This document shows positions 7,152 to 15,103 of a stretch of DNA of 33,698 nt, in pieces. The stretch's first letter is position 1. Every line of letters begins with the position of its first letter. A model generated the notes under the pieces. It saw nothing but the letters and a program-made list of their open reading frames with translations. It did no database searches and was not told where the DNA came from. The DNA is taken from the NCBI GenBank assembly GCA_902800345.1, contig CADCDO010000050.1, forward strand, positions 1 through 33,698, given 5' to 3'. This DNA is from Fibrobacter succinogenes. Lineage in GTDB: Bacteria; Fibrobacterota; Fibrobacteria; Fibrobacterales; Fibrobacteraceae. The translations under genes were made by a program, and so were the position numbers.

Positions 7152-7174
7152 CATGCCCCGTCAAGCGGGGCATG
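7152..7174. repeat. Dispersed hairpin repeat (CATGCCCCG / CGGGGCATG)
   Basis: A perfect 9-bp inverted repeat with the centre TCAAG. A close relative with the same type of arms and a CTTGA centre covers the start of bioW at 11365-11385. Confidence 0.75.
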
Positions 7175-7180
7175 ACATTT

Positions 7181-7195
7181 GGGCGGGCGGGCGGG
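7181..7195 (+). other. Canonical G-quadruplex motif
   Basis: GGGCGGGCGGGCGGG: four G3 tracts with single-C loops on the plus strand, between the divergent R-M-S leader and the LysR gene. G-rich sequence continues to about 7240. Confidence 0.7.
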
Positions 7196-7250
7196 ACAAG
7201 CCGGGGGTTTTAGGGGGCGGAGCCCCTTAGGCGAGGGGGTGGCGGAATAA

Positions 7251-7359
7251 TAGACGAAAGAACGGCGATGGGCGCCTATAGACGAAAGACGATATTTTTT
7301 AACCTTATCTTTCGTCTATCGTCTATAGCGAAGCCGAAGGCGAAGCGTTCTTTCGTCTA
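7251..7359. repeat. Nested inverted-repeat element
   Basis: The outer arms TAGACGAAAGAACG (7251-7264) and its exact reverse complement (7346-7359) flank further copies of the AGACGAAAGA core in both orientations (about 7279-7293 and 7308-7327). No gene is present. The rest of 7360-7471 shows no recognisable structure apart from the start region of the LysR gene. Confidence 0.75.
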
Positions 7360-7471
7360 GTATGAAGCCAGGGGGACACATCCCCCACCATCAAACCAAT
7401 CAGTTATTCCTTCTGGGCATCATTTTTACAATTTCATACCCACGGGGCTTGAATTTTATTAGTTTTCGGGT

Positions 7472-8314
7472 ATGGAACTTCGAGTTTTGCGGTATTTTCT
7501 GGAGGCGGCGCGGTTGGGGAATGTCTCGCGCGCGGCGGATAAGGAGCTGGAGGAGGAACTGGGCGAGAAGCTTTTCGAGCGCACGAATTACGCGATTCGG
7601 CTGACGCCTGCGGGGGAACTCTTGCGGGAGCGTGCGGAGGATATCCTTTCGATGGCGGACAGGACGGTGCAGGATTTCAAGTCGCTGAAGGAAGACGAGG
7701 TGGTGGGTGAAATTGCCATTGCCTGCGCGGAATCGCGGAACGTGAACTTTCTTTCGAAGTGCATCGGGATTCTCCGGGACGACTATCCGAAGATTAAGTA
7801 CAACTTATATTCGGGCGACAGCGAGCGCGCCCTGGAAAAACTGGACAAGGGCATTTTTGATTTCGCAGTGGTTGTAGATAACGTTGATTTGGAAAAGTAC
7901 AACTGCCTTGCGGTGCGTTCGGTGGACCGTTGGGGCGTGGTGATGCGTCGCGACGACCCTTTGGCCAGGCGGGATTTTATTGAGCCGAAGGACTTGCTCG
8001 ACAAGCCGCTGATGGCGTCGCGCCAGGCGATGGTGGCGGATTTGCCGAAATGGTTCGGCGACGATATTTCGAGGCTGAACGTGATTGTGGGGCTGGATCT
8101 TTCGTACAACGGTTCGGTGCTTGCGAAGGAGGGCACGGGCTACCTGCTCACTTTCGACGGCCTAGTGGATACGAGCCGCAGTTCGCGCCTGTGCTTCAGG
8201 CCGCTCATGCCCGAACTCACCACCAACATGTACATCATTTGGCGGCGGGGCCAGCAGTTCACGCGGGCGGGCGAACTTTTCCTCGACACGCTTCGGCATG
8301 TGCTGGGGGAATAG
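7472..8314 (+). CDS. LysR-family transcriptional regulator with a deleted recognition helix
   Basis: This is a 280-residue protein; LysR proteins are usually about 295-300. The start ELRVLRYFLEAARLGNVSRAAD (residues 2-23) is the classic first two helices. The sequence then jumps straight to KELEEELGEKLFERTN. The roughly 15 residues that normally read like LxVSQPxLSRQIKDL, the turn and recognition helix, are missing in frame. The remainder is intact: the linker helix through about residue 65, then the periplasmic-binding-like effector domain (VVGEIAIACAE onward). It could be unable to bind DNA by itself, act as a sensing or heterodimer partner, or be decaying. It converges on bioD, with 27 bases between the stops. 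The Shine-Dalgarno is weak. Confidence 0.85.
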   Translation: MELRVLRYFLEAARLGNVSRAADKELEEELGEKLFERTNYAIRLTPAGELLRERAEDILSMADRTVQDFKSLKEDEVVGEIAIACAESRNVNFLSKCIGILRDDYPKIKYNLYSGDSERALEKLDKGIFDFAVVVDNVDLEKYNCLAVRSVDRWGVVMRRDDPLARRDFIEPKDLLDKPLMASRQAMVADLPKWFGDDISRLNVIVGLDLSYNGSVLAKEGTGYLLTFDGLVDTSRSSRLCFRPLMPELTTNMYIIWRRGQQFTRAGELFLDTLRHVLGE

Positions 8315-8341
8315 AAGCGGACAAACGCTCTATTTTAAGGT

Positions 8342-9034
8342 TTAAAACGGTTGCACGCCTAAATCGATGTCGCCGTCTTTGACTTTCGCAAGGATTTCGA
8401 GGCCTGTCAAGTCTTGCATCATGCGGATGTTGTCGTCTTCCATTTCCAGGTTGCCGCTAGAGCCGTAGCGGTTTACGATGAGCCCGCGGACATCGAGGCC
8501 GCGGCTACGGGCGTATTCTACTGTGAGCACGCAAGCGTTAATGGAGCCGAGCGCAGCCGTCGTTACCACGAGAATCGGGAGGTTCACGGTCTTGATAATG
8601 TCTTCGAGGAAAATCTTTTGAGATTTGTCGCCAGAAGAAATTGCGCCGACATCATAGCGGATGGGGCAAATGATTCCGCCGCTGCCTTCGGCAAAAATAA
8701 ACTCGTGGCGAGCGCATGCTGCCTCAAAATCGGCTTTGACCTTCGTCAACTCCACAGGATTTCCTTCTTTGCGGGCAGCGAGATGCGGAGAGACAGCCTC
8801 TTTATAGACATAGCTCACGAGCTGTTCTTGCGTATCGGGAAGATTTGCAATGTTTTTCACATAGTCGGCGTCACCGGCGACCCATTTGCCGTCGCGAAGT
8901 TCTGCGCCGCTGAGGGCGGCCTTGTAGTAGCCCGCATCGATGCCGGAATCGCGCCACTTTTTAACGAGAAGGGCGGTGATGAATGTTTTGCCGACATCGG
9001 TTCCGGTTGCTGTAACGAAATAACCTTTGGACAT
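8342..9034 (-). CDS. bioD: Dethiobiotin synthetase
   Basis: This is a 230-residue protein. The P-loop variant GTDVGKT is at residues 11-17, followed by the substrate-binding Lys in LLVKKW. EGSGGIICPI is the conserved glycine-rich loop, and VTTAALGSINACVLTVEY and VNRYGSSG complete the BioD pattern. It carboxylates 7,8-diaminononanoate with CO2 and ATP to give dethiobiotin in the cytoplasm. It is the last gene of the cluster bioA-bioW-bioF-bioD. The 153-base gap to bioF holds a dispersed repeat. No obvious Shine-Dalgarno precedes the ATG. Confidence 0.95.
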   Translation of the reverse strand: MSKGYFVTATGTDVGKTFITALLVKKWRDSGIDAGYYKAALSGAELRDGKWVAGDADYVKNIANLPDTQEQLVSYVYKEAVSPHLAARKEGNPVELTKVKADFEAACARHEFIFAEGSGGIICPIRYDVGAISSGDKSQKIFLEDIIKTVNLPILVVTTAALGSINACVLTVEYARSRGLDVRGLIVNRYGSSGNLEMEDDNIRMMQDLTGLEILAKVKDGDIDLGVQPF

Positions 9035-9079
9035 AAAGAGTAAACCGTGGTTAGTGATTGTGGTTTGGAATAGCTATGT

Positions 9080-9161
9080 GTCATTCTGGAGCCTGTCATC
9101 CTCGGAGCGAAGCGTAGAGGATCCAGCACTGGATTCTTCCCCTTACAGGGTCAGAATGACG
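9080..9161. repeat. Dispersed intergenic repeat with terminal inverted ends (bioF-bioD gap)
   Basis: The ends GTCATTCTG (9080-9088) and CAGAATGAC (9152-9160) are exact inverted repeats. An inner palindrome ATCCAG-CA-CTGGAT lies at 9121-9134. Related sequence (GTCATCCTGAG, CTGGATTCTTC, CAGAATGACG) recurs at 32120-32285 and, in part, at 10416-10472. It is non-coding and mobile-looking, with no encoded transposase. Confidence 0.75.
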
Positions 9162-9187
9162 ATTAAGGTTTCAAATGTGATTACATA

Positions 9188-10405
9188 TTATGTTGTTGAT
9201 TTTATGATTTGTGCGATGGTTGTTGCGGCGGTTTGAAGTTGTTCATGCGTATGCGTCGCCATCAGGCTTGCGCGGAGGCGGGCTTGCCCCTTGGCGACTG
9301 TCGGATAGCGAATCGCGGGAATCAGAATTCCCTGTTCTTGAAGCTTTGCAGAAACTTGCATTGCCTTCGCTTCGTCGCCGATAACAATCGGCACAATCGC
9401 AGAAGGAGACTGTTCAACGTTCACGCCTTCGCGTTGCAAGGCTTCGCAAAAGAACTTTACATTATCATGCAGGTTTTGAACGTGTTCAGGATGAGCATCG
9501 ATGTAGCGCAAATTATTACAGGCAGCCGCAGCAACAGCAGGAGCCATTGCCGTCGTAAAGATAAAGCTGCGGGCCTTATTGCGGAGGAAATCAATCAGCT
9601 GTTGCTTGCCCGCCACGAAGCCGCCCTCGGCGGCGACGGCTTTGCTCAATGTCCCGACGGTTACATCGGCGTGAGCACAGCCGTAGTGTTCGGCAAGTCC
9701 GCGCCCGGTCTTGCCGAGCACGCCCGTGGCGTGGGCTTCATCGATCATCAAGAGACAATCATTTTCTTTCGCGACACGCATAAGTTCCGGCAAATTTGCG
9801 AGGTCGCCATCCATACTGAAAACAGCGTCTGTCACAATGAGTTTGCGAGGAGCCGGCAATGTAGGCGCATACGCACGAGACTTATCCGCTTCTTGAATCA
9901 CTCGCTGCAAATCAGCCATATCGTTATGCTTATAGACAAAGCACTTGGCACGGGAAAGGCGGACACCGTCGATAATGCTGGCGTGGTTCAGTTCATCGCT
10001 GAAGATAAAGTCGTTCTTGCCGCACAAGGCCGAAATCGTGCCGACATTCGCCATGTAGCCCGTGTTGAACGTAATGGCGGATTCTTCGCCTTTGAATTTG
10101 GCGATAAATTCTTCCAGTTCCTGATGCGGCGTCTTGTTGCCCGTCGTAAGGCGAGCGCCGCCGCTACCTGTACCCCACTCAAGAACCGCCTGGGCCATCG
10201 CCTGCTTGAGTTCATCGATGTTTGCCAAGTCCAGGTAAGAATTGGAGGCCAGCAGAATCTGTTCCTGCGAAACGCCATTGGGTATGCGGATTTTCACGCA
10301 CGACGATTCCGGCGTTTCCATCAAGCGCATCGAACGGTAAGTGTTGTTCGCCCGCGCCGCTTCCAAAGCGTCTTTCGTAAATGAGTCTAAGATTCGTTCG
10401 TTCAT
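9188..10405 (-). CDS. bioF: 8-amino-7-oxononanoate synthase
   Basis: This is a 405-residue PLP enzyme of the alpha-oxoamine synthase family. The pattern is complete: SNSYLDL at 54-60, GSGGARLTTGN at 80-90, HASIIDG at 141-147, DEAHATGVLG at 222-231, and the PLP lysine in GTLSKA (K255). It condenses pimeloyl-CoA with L-alanine. Pimeloyl-CoA is presumably supplied by BioW encoded upstream. The sequence before the start is a dispersed repeat, so the Shine-Dalgarno (AAGGAT) is weak and distant. Confidence 0.95.
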   Translation of the reverse strand: MNERILDSFTKDALEAARANNTYRSMRLMETPESSCVKIRIPNGVSQEQILLASNSYLDLANIDELKQAMAQAVLEWGTGSGGARLTTGNKTPHQELEEFIAKFKGEESAITFNTGYMANVGTISALCGKNDFIFSDELNHASIIDGVRLSRAKCFVYKHNDMADLQRVIQEADKSRAYAPTLPAPRKLIVTDAVFSMDGDLANLPELMRVAKENDCLLMIDEAHATGVLGKTGRGLAEHYGCAHADVTVGTLSKAVAAEGGFVAGKQQLIDFLRNKARSFIFTTAMAPAVAAAACNNLRYIDAHPEHVQNLHDNVKFFCEALQREGVNVEQSPSAIVPIVIGDEAKAMQVSAKLQEQGILIPAIRYPTVAKGQARLRASLMATHTHEQLQTAATTIAQIIKSTT

Positions 10406-10415
10406 GCTATTCTGC

Positions 10416-10472
10416 CCTGGATCCTTCGACTTCGCGCCTTACGGCGCTCCGCTCAGGATGACACAATTCCCT
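10416..10472. repeat. Dispersed hairpin repeat in the bioW-bioF gap
   Basis: CTGGATCCTTCGACTTC, a GCGCC-TTAC-GGCGC hairpin (10434-10447), then CTCAGGATGAC. It is the same family style as 9080-9161 and 32120-32285. Confidence 0.7.
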
Positions 10473-10523
10473 TTTTACATATACTTATTTCATTCAGGAT
10501 GACGTGTTTCTCCATCATCAACA

Positions 10524-11366
10524 TTACTGCTTTTGACACGGAGCAACATCCACTAATACTTTTTTCTTCTGCAAATATTCAATGCACTCTTCGGCTTTCG
10601 CCTTGCGCGAATCAAATAGGAATATGCGGCCTCCGTTTTCGTCGCCCATTTCCTTCATCTTCATGATGCGCACATAGCCGAGTTCCTTGCTCGCGACATA
10701 GCCCGTCACGTAATTCGGGTCATCGCTCACGCAAAATTCCGCCACCATTCCGGGAGCATTCGCCACCTTGGTCGCAAGCACTATCGCTTCGTTAAAATGA
10801 TTCTTGCAACCGTCCACTTCGCTCGAATGCAGCGCATCCATGTAAGTCGCACGCACACCGCGTTCGTGGTCCGGTTCTAGGCGCTCGCCCGTCGCAATAT
10901 CATAAAGCATTGCGCCACGCATCGGGAATGTCTCGCGCAGAAGATCAGGAAGTCTTTGAGCAAAATCTTTGATGAGTTCTTCGCGACTCTTACCGCGTTT
11001 GTCATTGCGAGCGACATCGTCGCGAAGCAATCTCTCGTCACATTCTGCAACAGCTTTACTAACCAACCCAAATGCCTTCTCCAGCCCTTCCTGCCACGTA
11101 TCTACATCGATACGCGTCACGGGCAAAGCCTTCAAAATCCGAATATCGCTTTCGTGAACCTTTTCGATTTTCACGTTGATAAAATCCGGGTCGCCCTTGG
11201 AATGATTCATGGCGCGGCGCACCATCGCCGTACACACAGCTTCTACGGAGTCCCGGCCCACAATGCGTTCGGCACCGGAAATATGCTGTTCGTATTTCTG
11301 TTCGCCTTCGCCCACCTGCTGCGAGGCTCGCATTTTCAAGCTATAATATTCCATTTTCTTTGTCAT
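10524..11366 (-). CDS. bioW: 6-carboxyhexanoate--CoA ligase (pimeloyl-CoA synthetase)
   Basis: This is a 280-residue protein. The BioW pattern is clear: YSLKMRAS at 8-15, HISGAERIV at 28-36, KVHESD at 69-74, RGAMLYDI, the GVRATYMD segment, LATKVANAPG, ELCWSDDP-like EFCVSDDPNYVTGYVASKELGYVRI, and GGRIFLFD. It makes pimeloyl-CoA from pimelate, CoA and ATP for BioF. It is some 20 residues longer than I recall for the Bacillus enzyme. The excess lies at about 105-130, where residues 111-122 are encoded by a dispersed repeat (11001-11033). The start codon at 11366 lies in another hairpin repeat. A second ATG at 11354 (MEYYSL) fits the family start equally well. Confidence 0.93.
   Translation of the reverse strand: MTKKMEYYSLKMRASQQVGEGEQKYEQHISGAERIVGRDSVEAVCTAMVRRAMNHSKGDPDFINVKIEKVHESDIRILKALPVTRIDVDTWQEGLEKAFGLVSKAVAECDERLLRDDVARNDKRGKSREELIKDFAQRLPDLLRETFPMRGAMLYDIATGERLEPDHERGVRATYMDALHSSEVDGCKNHFNEAIVLATKVANAPGMVAEFCVSDDPNYVTGYVASKELGYVRIMKMKEMGDENGGRIFLFDSRKAKAEECIEYLQKKKVLVDVAPCQKQ
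11001..11033. repeat. Intergenic-type palindromic repeat inserted in the bioW coding sequence
   Basis: GTCATTGCGAGCGACATCGT, then CGCGAAGCAATC: this is the well-known style of dispersed GTCATTGCGAG...GAAGCAATC element normally found between genes. Here it is read in frame as ERLLRDDVARND in BioW. Confidence 0.7.
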
Positions 11367-11385
11367 GCCCGGCTTGACCGGGCAT
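11365..11385. repeat. Hairpin repeat overlapping the bioW start codon
   Basis: ATGCCCGG-CTTGA-CCGGGCAT, a perfect 8-bp stem, fills almost the whole gap between bioA and bioW. The first possible bioW ATG (11366-11364) lies at the base of its stem. It is related to the hairpin at 7152-7174. Confidence 0.75.
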
Positions 11386-11389
11386 CTCC

Positions 11390-12721
11390 CTACTCATGAA
11401 ATTCATCTTCGCCTTCTACAATAGGCGCGGGTTCACATTCACCAATCATCTTGATGGCTTCGCAAATGCGGTCAATTTCAGAATCGGTCGTAATGAGCGG
11501 AGGCATCGTGTAAACGTAATTGCAGAACGGCCTGAGCCACACGCCAGTTTCGCGAATCACTTTTAAAATGTCCTCCGCGCTCGGCTTCGCCTTGAGTTCC
11601 AAGACGCCAATTGCGCCAAGTACTCGCACATCCGCCGCATTTTCAAGCGCGCGGAGCGGTTCCAGATTCTGCTTCAAGCGTTTTTCAATCCGAGCAACGC
11701 TCGCGGCATAATCGCGATTTTCGAACAACGAAAGCGAAGCGATTCCCGCAGCGCAAGCCAAAGGGTTCGCCATGTACGTCGGACCATGCATAAAGGCAGG
11801 AATCTTACTGTTCGTAATCGTTTCGGCAACCTTCTCGGACGCGACGCAGGCCGCCATCGTAATGCTTCCGCCCGTGAGCGCCTTACCGATGCACATGATA
11901 TCCGGCTTCATGAAGTCGGCGCAGTTATTTTCAGCGGTATGCATCATCGCAAAACGCGGACCCGTGCGGTAAAATCCCGAAGCGATTTCGTCCAAAATCA
12001 ACAGGATGCCGTAACGGTCGCAAAGTTCGCGGAGAGCCTTCAAGTAGCCTGCATTGTAAAGCCACATGCCGTTTCCGCCCTGGAACACGGGTTCACAAAT
12101 CACGGCAGCGATTTCATCCTTGTGTTCCTCGACAACGCGTTCCATCGAAGCAAAATCAGATAGATTCCAAGCTTCGTCAAAGCGGCAGTTCGGACGTTCC
12201 GCAAAATAATGATGTGGCATGATTCCACGGAAAAGCGTATGCATTCCGTCAGGGTCAGAAAGCGCCATCGCGCCTGCGGTGTCGCCGTGATAGCCACCCT
12301 TCAAAGCAACCAACTTGCAACGCTCCGGGCGGCCCAGCGAATGCTGGTACTGCACCGCCATCTTGGCGCTGCATTCCACGGCGATGCTTCCCGAATCCGC
12401 AAAGAAAATTTTGTTGAGACCTTCCGGCAAAAAATTCACCAGCTTTTCACCAAGTTCAATTGCAGGCTCGTGCGTAAAGCCGCCAAACATCACGTGGCAC
12501 ATCTTTTCGCTCTGTTTCTGAATCGCCTCAACGATTTCAGGGGCGTTATGCCCGTGCGCCATGCACCACCAACTCGATACCGCATCAATCAGTTTCAAAC
12601 CATCGGACGTTTCAATCGTCGTTCCATGAGCGGATTTTGCAAGGAACCTGGCCGGAGTATTTTTCAGCGCCGCATACGGATGCCACAAATGCTCGCTATC
12701 AAAATCAAGTAGCTTTTTCAT
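11390..12721 (-). CDS. bioA: Adenosylmethionine--8-amino-7-oxononanoate aminotransferase
   Basis: This is a protein of about 443 residues from the ATG at 12721 (MKKLLDFDSEHLWHPYAAL). GAGG is eight bases upstream, and a longer in-frame extension has no support. It is a class III aminotransferase: WHPYA substrate segment, SSWWCMAHGHNAPEI, the FADSGSIAVECSAKMA cofactor loop, KGGYHGDTAGAMA, ILDEIASGFYRTG, the PLP lysine in CIGKALTGGSITMA, and HGPTYMANPLACAAG. It transfers an amino group from SAM to the bioF product. It is first in the biotin cluster and divergent from the acetyltransferase gene. Confidence 0.95.
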   Translation of the reverse strand: MKKLLDFDSEHLWHPYAALKNTPARFLAKSAHGTTIETSDGLKLIDAVSSWWCMAHGHNAPEIVEAIQKQSEKMCHVMFGGFTHEPAIELGEKLVNFLPEGLNKIFFADSGSIAVECSAKMAVQYQHSLGRPERCKLVALKGGYHGDTAGAMALSDPDGMHTLFRGIMPHHYFAERPNCRFDEAWNLSDFASMERVVEEHKDEIAAVICEPVFQGGNGMWLYNAGYLKALRELCDRYGILLILDEIASGFYRTGPRFAMMHTAENNCADFMKPDIMCIGKALTGGSITMAACVASEKVAETITNSKIPAFMHGPTYMANPLACAAGIASLSLFENRDYAASVARIEKRLKQNLEPLRALENAADVRVLGAIGVLELKAKPSAEDILKVIRETGVWLRPFCNYVYTMPPLITTDSEIDRICEAIKMIGECEPAPIVEGEDEFHE

Positions 12722-12782
12722 TTGATTATTCCTCATGAAGATGATGCTTGCAAAAGCATATTTCTGTAAAAATGGAGTGAAA
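12722..12782. promoter_or_regulatory. Divergent bioA / acetyltransferase control region
   Basis: Only 61 bases separate the two starts. ATGCTT-GCAA-AAGCAT is a perfect 6-bp palindrome at 12746-12761. No BirA-type long inverted repeat (TTGTTAACC style) is visible. Assignment as a control region is by position. Confidence 0.35.
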
Positions 12783-13271
12783 ATGCTCAAAATCGAAGCC
12801 TACAGCGAAAAGTACACCAATGACGCCATTGCAATCTGGAACGACATCGTCGAAGACGGTATCGCGTTCCCGCAAATGGAAACGCTTGACACACAGACGG
12901 GAGACGATTTTTTCAAGTCGCAGTCGTTTACGGGCATCGCCATCGACGCCGACTCTGGCGAAGTAGTCGGACTGTACATTCTTCACCCGAACAATGTCGG
13001 GCGCTGCGGGCACATTTCAAATGCGAGCTATGCCGTCAAGAAGAACAAGCGCGGTATGCATATCGGCGAATTTCTCGTAAAGGATTGTCTCGCAAAAGCA
13101 AAGGAAATCGGCTTCAGGATTTTGCAGTTTAACGCAGTTGTCGCGACGAACACGTCAGCGCTGAAGCTCTACAAAAAACTCGGCTTTACCCAACTCGGCG
13201 TGATTCCCAAGGGATTCCTGCTCAAGGACGGGAGTTACGAGGATATCATCCCGCACTATATCGAACTGTAA
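12783..13271 (+). CDS. GNAT-family N-acetyltransferase
   Basis: This is a protein of about 162 residues from the ATG at 12783, which has GGAG about seven bases upstream; an ATG at 12735 in the same frame would overlap the bioA promoter region. The GNAT core is visible: GIAIDADSGEVVGLYIL (strands 2-4), YAVKKNKRGMHIGEFLVKD (acetyl-CoA pyrophosphate loop R-G-x-x-I-G), ILQFNAVVATNTSALKLYKKLGF (motif B). The end, GFLLKDGSYEDIIPHYIEL, is typical of the phosphinothricin/amino-acid acetyltransferase type. The substrate is unknown. Its 3' end overlaps the convergent lipoprotein gene by 16 bases. Confidence 0.85.
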   Translation: MLKIEAYSEKYTNDAIAIWNDIVEDGIAFPQMETLDTQTGDDFFKSQSFTGIAIDADSGEVVGLYILHPNNVGRCGHISNASYAVKKNKRGMHIGEFLVKDCLAKAKEIGFRILQFNAVVATNTSALKLYKKLGFTQLGVIPKGFLLKDGSYEDIIPHYIEL

Positions 13272-14053
13272 ACGTAAACTCCTGAACGGGTCGAAACAAA
13301 TTTTCCGTTGAATGGTTTGTTTAACGTTCCGTAAACTTTGATTGGGCAGAACAGAGGTGTCTCAGGTGGTTTTTCTTTATCAAGAAGGTCCAGTTGCAGA
13401 GTGTCACCTTTGATGAACGCTCCGATTGATTTGACATATTTTCTAGGATAGTCTAATTGCGACGGGAAAACAATGACGTTTTTCCCGTTTTTTTCTTCGA
13501 CAAATGCTGAGTCGGAAGAGTAGTGCTTATCTATTTCCTGTTCGTCAAGGATGCAATCCGATATGGAATCCAGAGTGACGAAATCCTCGTCATAGCGAAT
13601 GATTGAATAAGCGCCCATAGCTGCTAGATACTTCTCTTCTAGTTCTCCTTTTAGCGAGGTATAGACTAGGACGGGACAGTCTAGGGGAGGGACAAGGGTG
13701 CTTTCATCTTTACGTTTCATGGAAACAAACAGGGTGTCGTTTGCGCTGCGAGTTTCAATGATGTATTTGTCTTTTGAATCATTGATGTTTGCAGGAAACG
13801 TGAGTTTCCATGTCCCGTCAAAATATTTAAGGTAGATTTTATCTAATGCAATGAGTTTGTCGATTGAATCGGGGGTGATTATACATGACGAGATTGAATC
13901 TAAAATCAGGGGGCTTTTTTCGTTGTTTGTGAATGCATTTTCGTTTCCGATTTCGTTTACCTCACTAGATTTGTCGCTAGAACAAGCTGAAATTGTAAAT
14001 GCAGCTAATAGAATTGTCAATGCATGGGTAAGTACCATAGATTTTTTGTACAA
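13256..14053 (-). CDS. Lipoprotein of unknown function with an internal duplication
   Basis: This is a 265-residue protein. The start is TTG at 14053 (AGGAGG seven bases upstream); an ATG 15 bases later is the alternative. The lipoprotein signal is VLTHALTILLAAFTISAC with Cys24, then a Ser/Asn-rich linker. Two halves of about 90 residues are alike: LDSISSCIITPDSIDK...DCPVLVYTSLKG and LDSISDCILDEQEIDK...FCPIKVYGTLNK. So the protein is a tandem duplication of one small beta-rich unit. No known domain was recognised. It is probably anchored in the cell envelope. Confidence 0.75.
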   Translation of the reverse strand: MYKKSMVLTHALTILLAAFTISACSSDKSSEVNEIGNENAFTNNEKSPLILDSISSCIITPDSIDKLIALDKIYLKYFDGTWKLTFPANINDSKDKYIIETRSANDTLFVSMKRKDESTLVPPLDCPVLVYTSLKGELEEKYLAAMGAYSIIRYDEDFVTLDSISDCILDEQEIDKHYSSDSAFVEEKNGKNVIVFPSQLDYPRKYVKSIGAFIKGDTLQLDLLDKEKPPETPLFCPIKVYGTLNKPFNGKFVSTRSGVYVYSSI

Positions 14054-14086
14054 GTTGATCCTCCTTCCTATATAGATAATTACTAA

Positions 14087-14092
14087 ATTATA
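14087..14092 (-). promoter_or_regulatory. -10 element candidate for the lipoprotein gene
   Basis: A perfect TATAAT on the minus strand lies about 35 bases before the TTG start. The -35 match is poor. The surrounding 14054-14165 is AT-rich and holds nothing else recognisable. Confidence 0.35.
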
Positions 14093-14165
14093 AAGTAATA
14101 AAAATCAACGATGAAATCAAGATAAATTTTCTTAAGGTTACGAAAGCTTGATAATGTATCGTTTT

Positions 14166-14954
14166 TTACAGAGCGCTGTCCAATGCCATCATGAGCGTGA
14201 AACCGACGGCGAAGAGAATTGTGCCTGCGTCGAAGTGGTCGCCTTCGCTGACTTCGGGGAGCATTTCTTCGACGACAACGTAAATCATTGCGCCAGCGGC
14301 AAATGAGAGTAAGTAAGGCATGAACGGCGAAAGAATCTCGGCAGCGATTAAGGTAATCAGCGCACCGACGGGTTCAACGGCCCCAGATAGCGCACCGAGT
14401 GCGAATGCTTTTTTGCGAGACGCACCTTCGGCTTTTAGCGGGAGCGAAACGACGGCTCCTTCGGGAAAATTCTGGATGGCGATGCCGATGGAAAGCGCGA
14501 ATGCTGCCGAGAGCGTGATGGCGACATTCCCGGAAAGCCAACCTGCAAAGACGATGCCGACGGCCATGCCTTCGGGCAAGTTGTGGAGTGTCACGGCGAG
14601 CGTGAGCATTGTGGTGCGCTTGAGTTTTGCTCTCGGGCCTTCGGGCGTTTGACTGCCCAAATGCAAATGTGGCGTGATTTTATCCAAAATGAATAGAAAT
14701 AAAATACCTGCCCAGAATCCTACTGCGGCGGGCGCAAATGATAATTTGCCCAAATGCTCGCTGGCGCTGATTGCCGGGAGGAGCAAACTCCAAACGGATG
14801 CCGCCACCATGACGCCAGCAGCAAATGCCAAAAGCCCGCGCTTTAAATTTTGCTTCATTTGCCCGCGGACAAAGAAAACACATGCGGCGCCGAGAACCGT
14901 CCCTAAAAACGGGATGGTTAGACCTTGGACGATGGGTAAAAAGGATTGATTCAT
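14166..14954 (-). CDS. ZIP-family divalent metal transporter (ZupT-like)
   Basis: This is a 262-residue integral membrane protein with about eight hydrophobic segments. The two metal-site helices are visible: TLAVTLHNLPEGMAVG (HNLPEG) and ALSIGIAIQNFPEGAVVSLPL (QNFPEG). A His-containing loop (DKITPHLHLG) sits between the third and fourth segments. VEPVGALITLIAA and YVVVEEMLPEV follow the family pattern. It likely imports Zn or other divalent cations across the inner membrane. No clear Shine-Dalgarno precedes the ATG. The start is some 150 bases from the divergent hydrolase gene at 15104. Confidence 0.9.
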   Translation of the reverse strand: MNQSFLPIVQGLTIPFLGTVLGAACVFFVRGQMKQNLKRGLLAFAAGVMVAASVWSLLLPAISASEHLGKLSFAPAAVGFWAGILFLFILDKITPHLHLGSQTPEGPRAKLKRTTMLTLAVTLHNLPEGMAVGIVFAGWLSGNVAITLSAAFALSIGIAIQNFPEGAVVSLPLKAEGASRKKAFALGALSGAVEPVGALITLIAAEILSPFMPYLLSFAAGAMIYVVVEEMLPEVSEGDHFDAGTILFAVGFTLMMALDSAL

Positions 14955-15103
14955 GCGAAAAAGATAGTATTAAAATGTGACGAATGTTTGACTTTATGCG
15001 TTTTGCGTCGGAATGGATTGGTTGCAAAATTTTTAAAACTTGCTGGAGTTTTGAAGGTCTAATTGGAGTAGTGAAAATTTGTACGATTTTTTATCGTATT
15101 TGC

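Noticed and set aside
8315..8341. Terminator between LysR and bioD
   Set aside because: Only a 4-bp AGCG/CGCT stem with a short T run; too weak to claim.
12735..12782. Longer start for the GNAT gene
   Set aside because: The ATG at 12783 has a proper GGAG, and the upstream codons overlap the shared promoter region with bioA.
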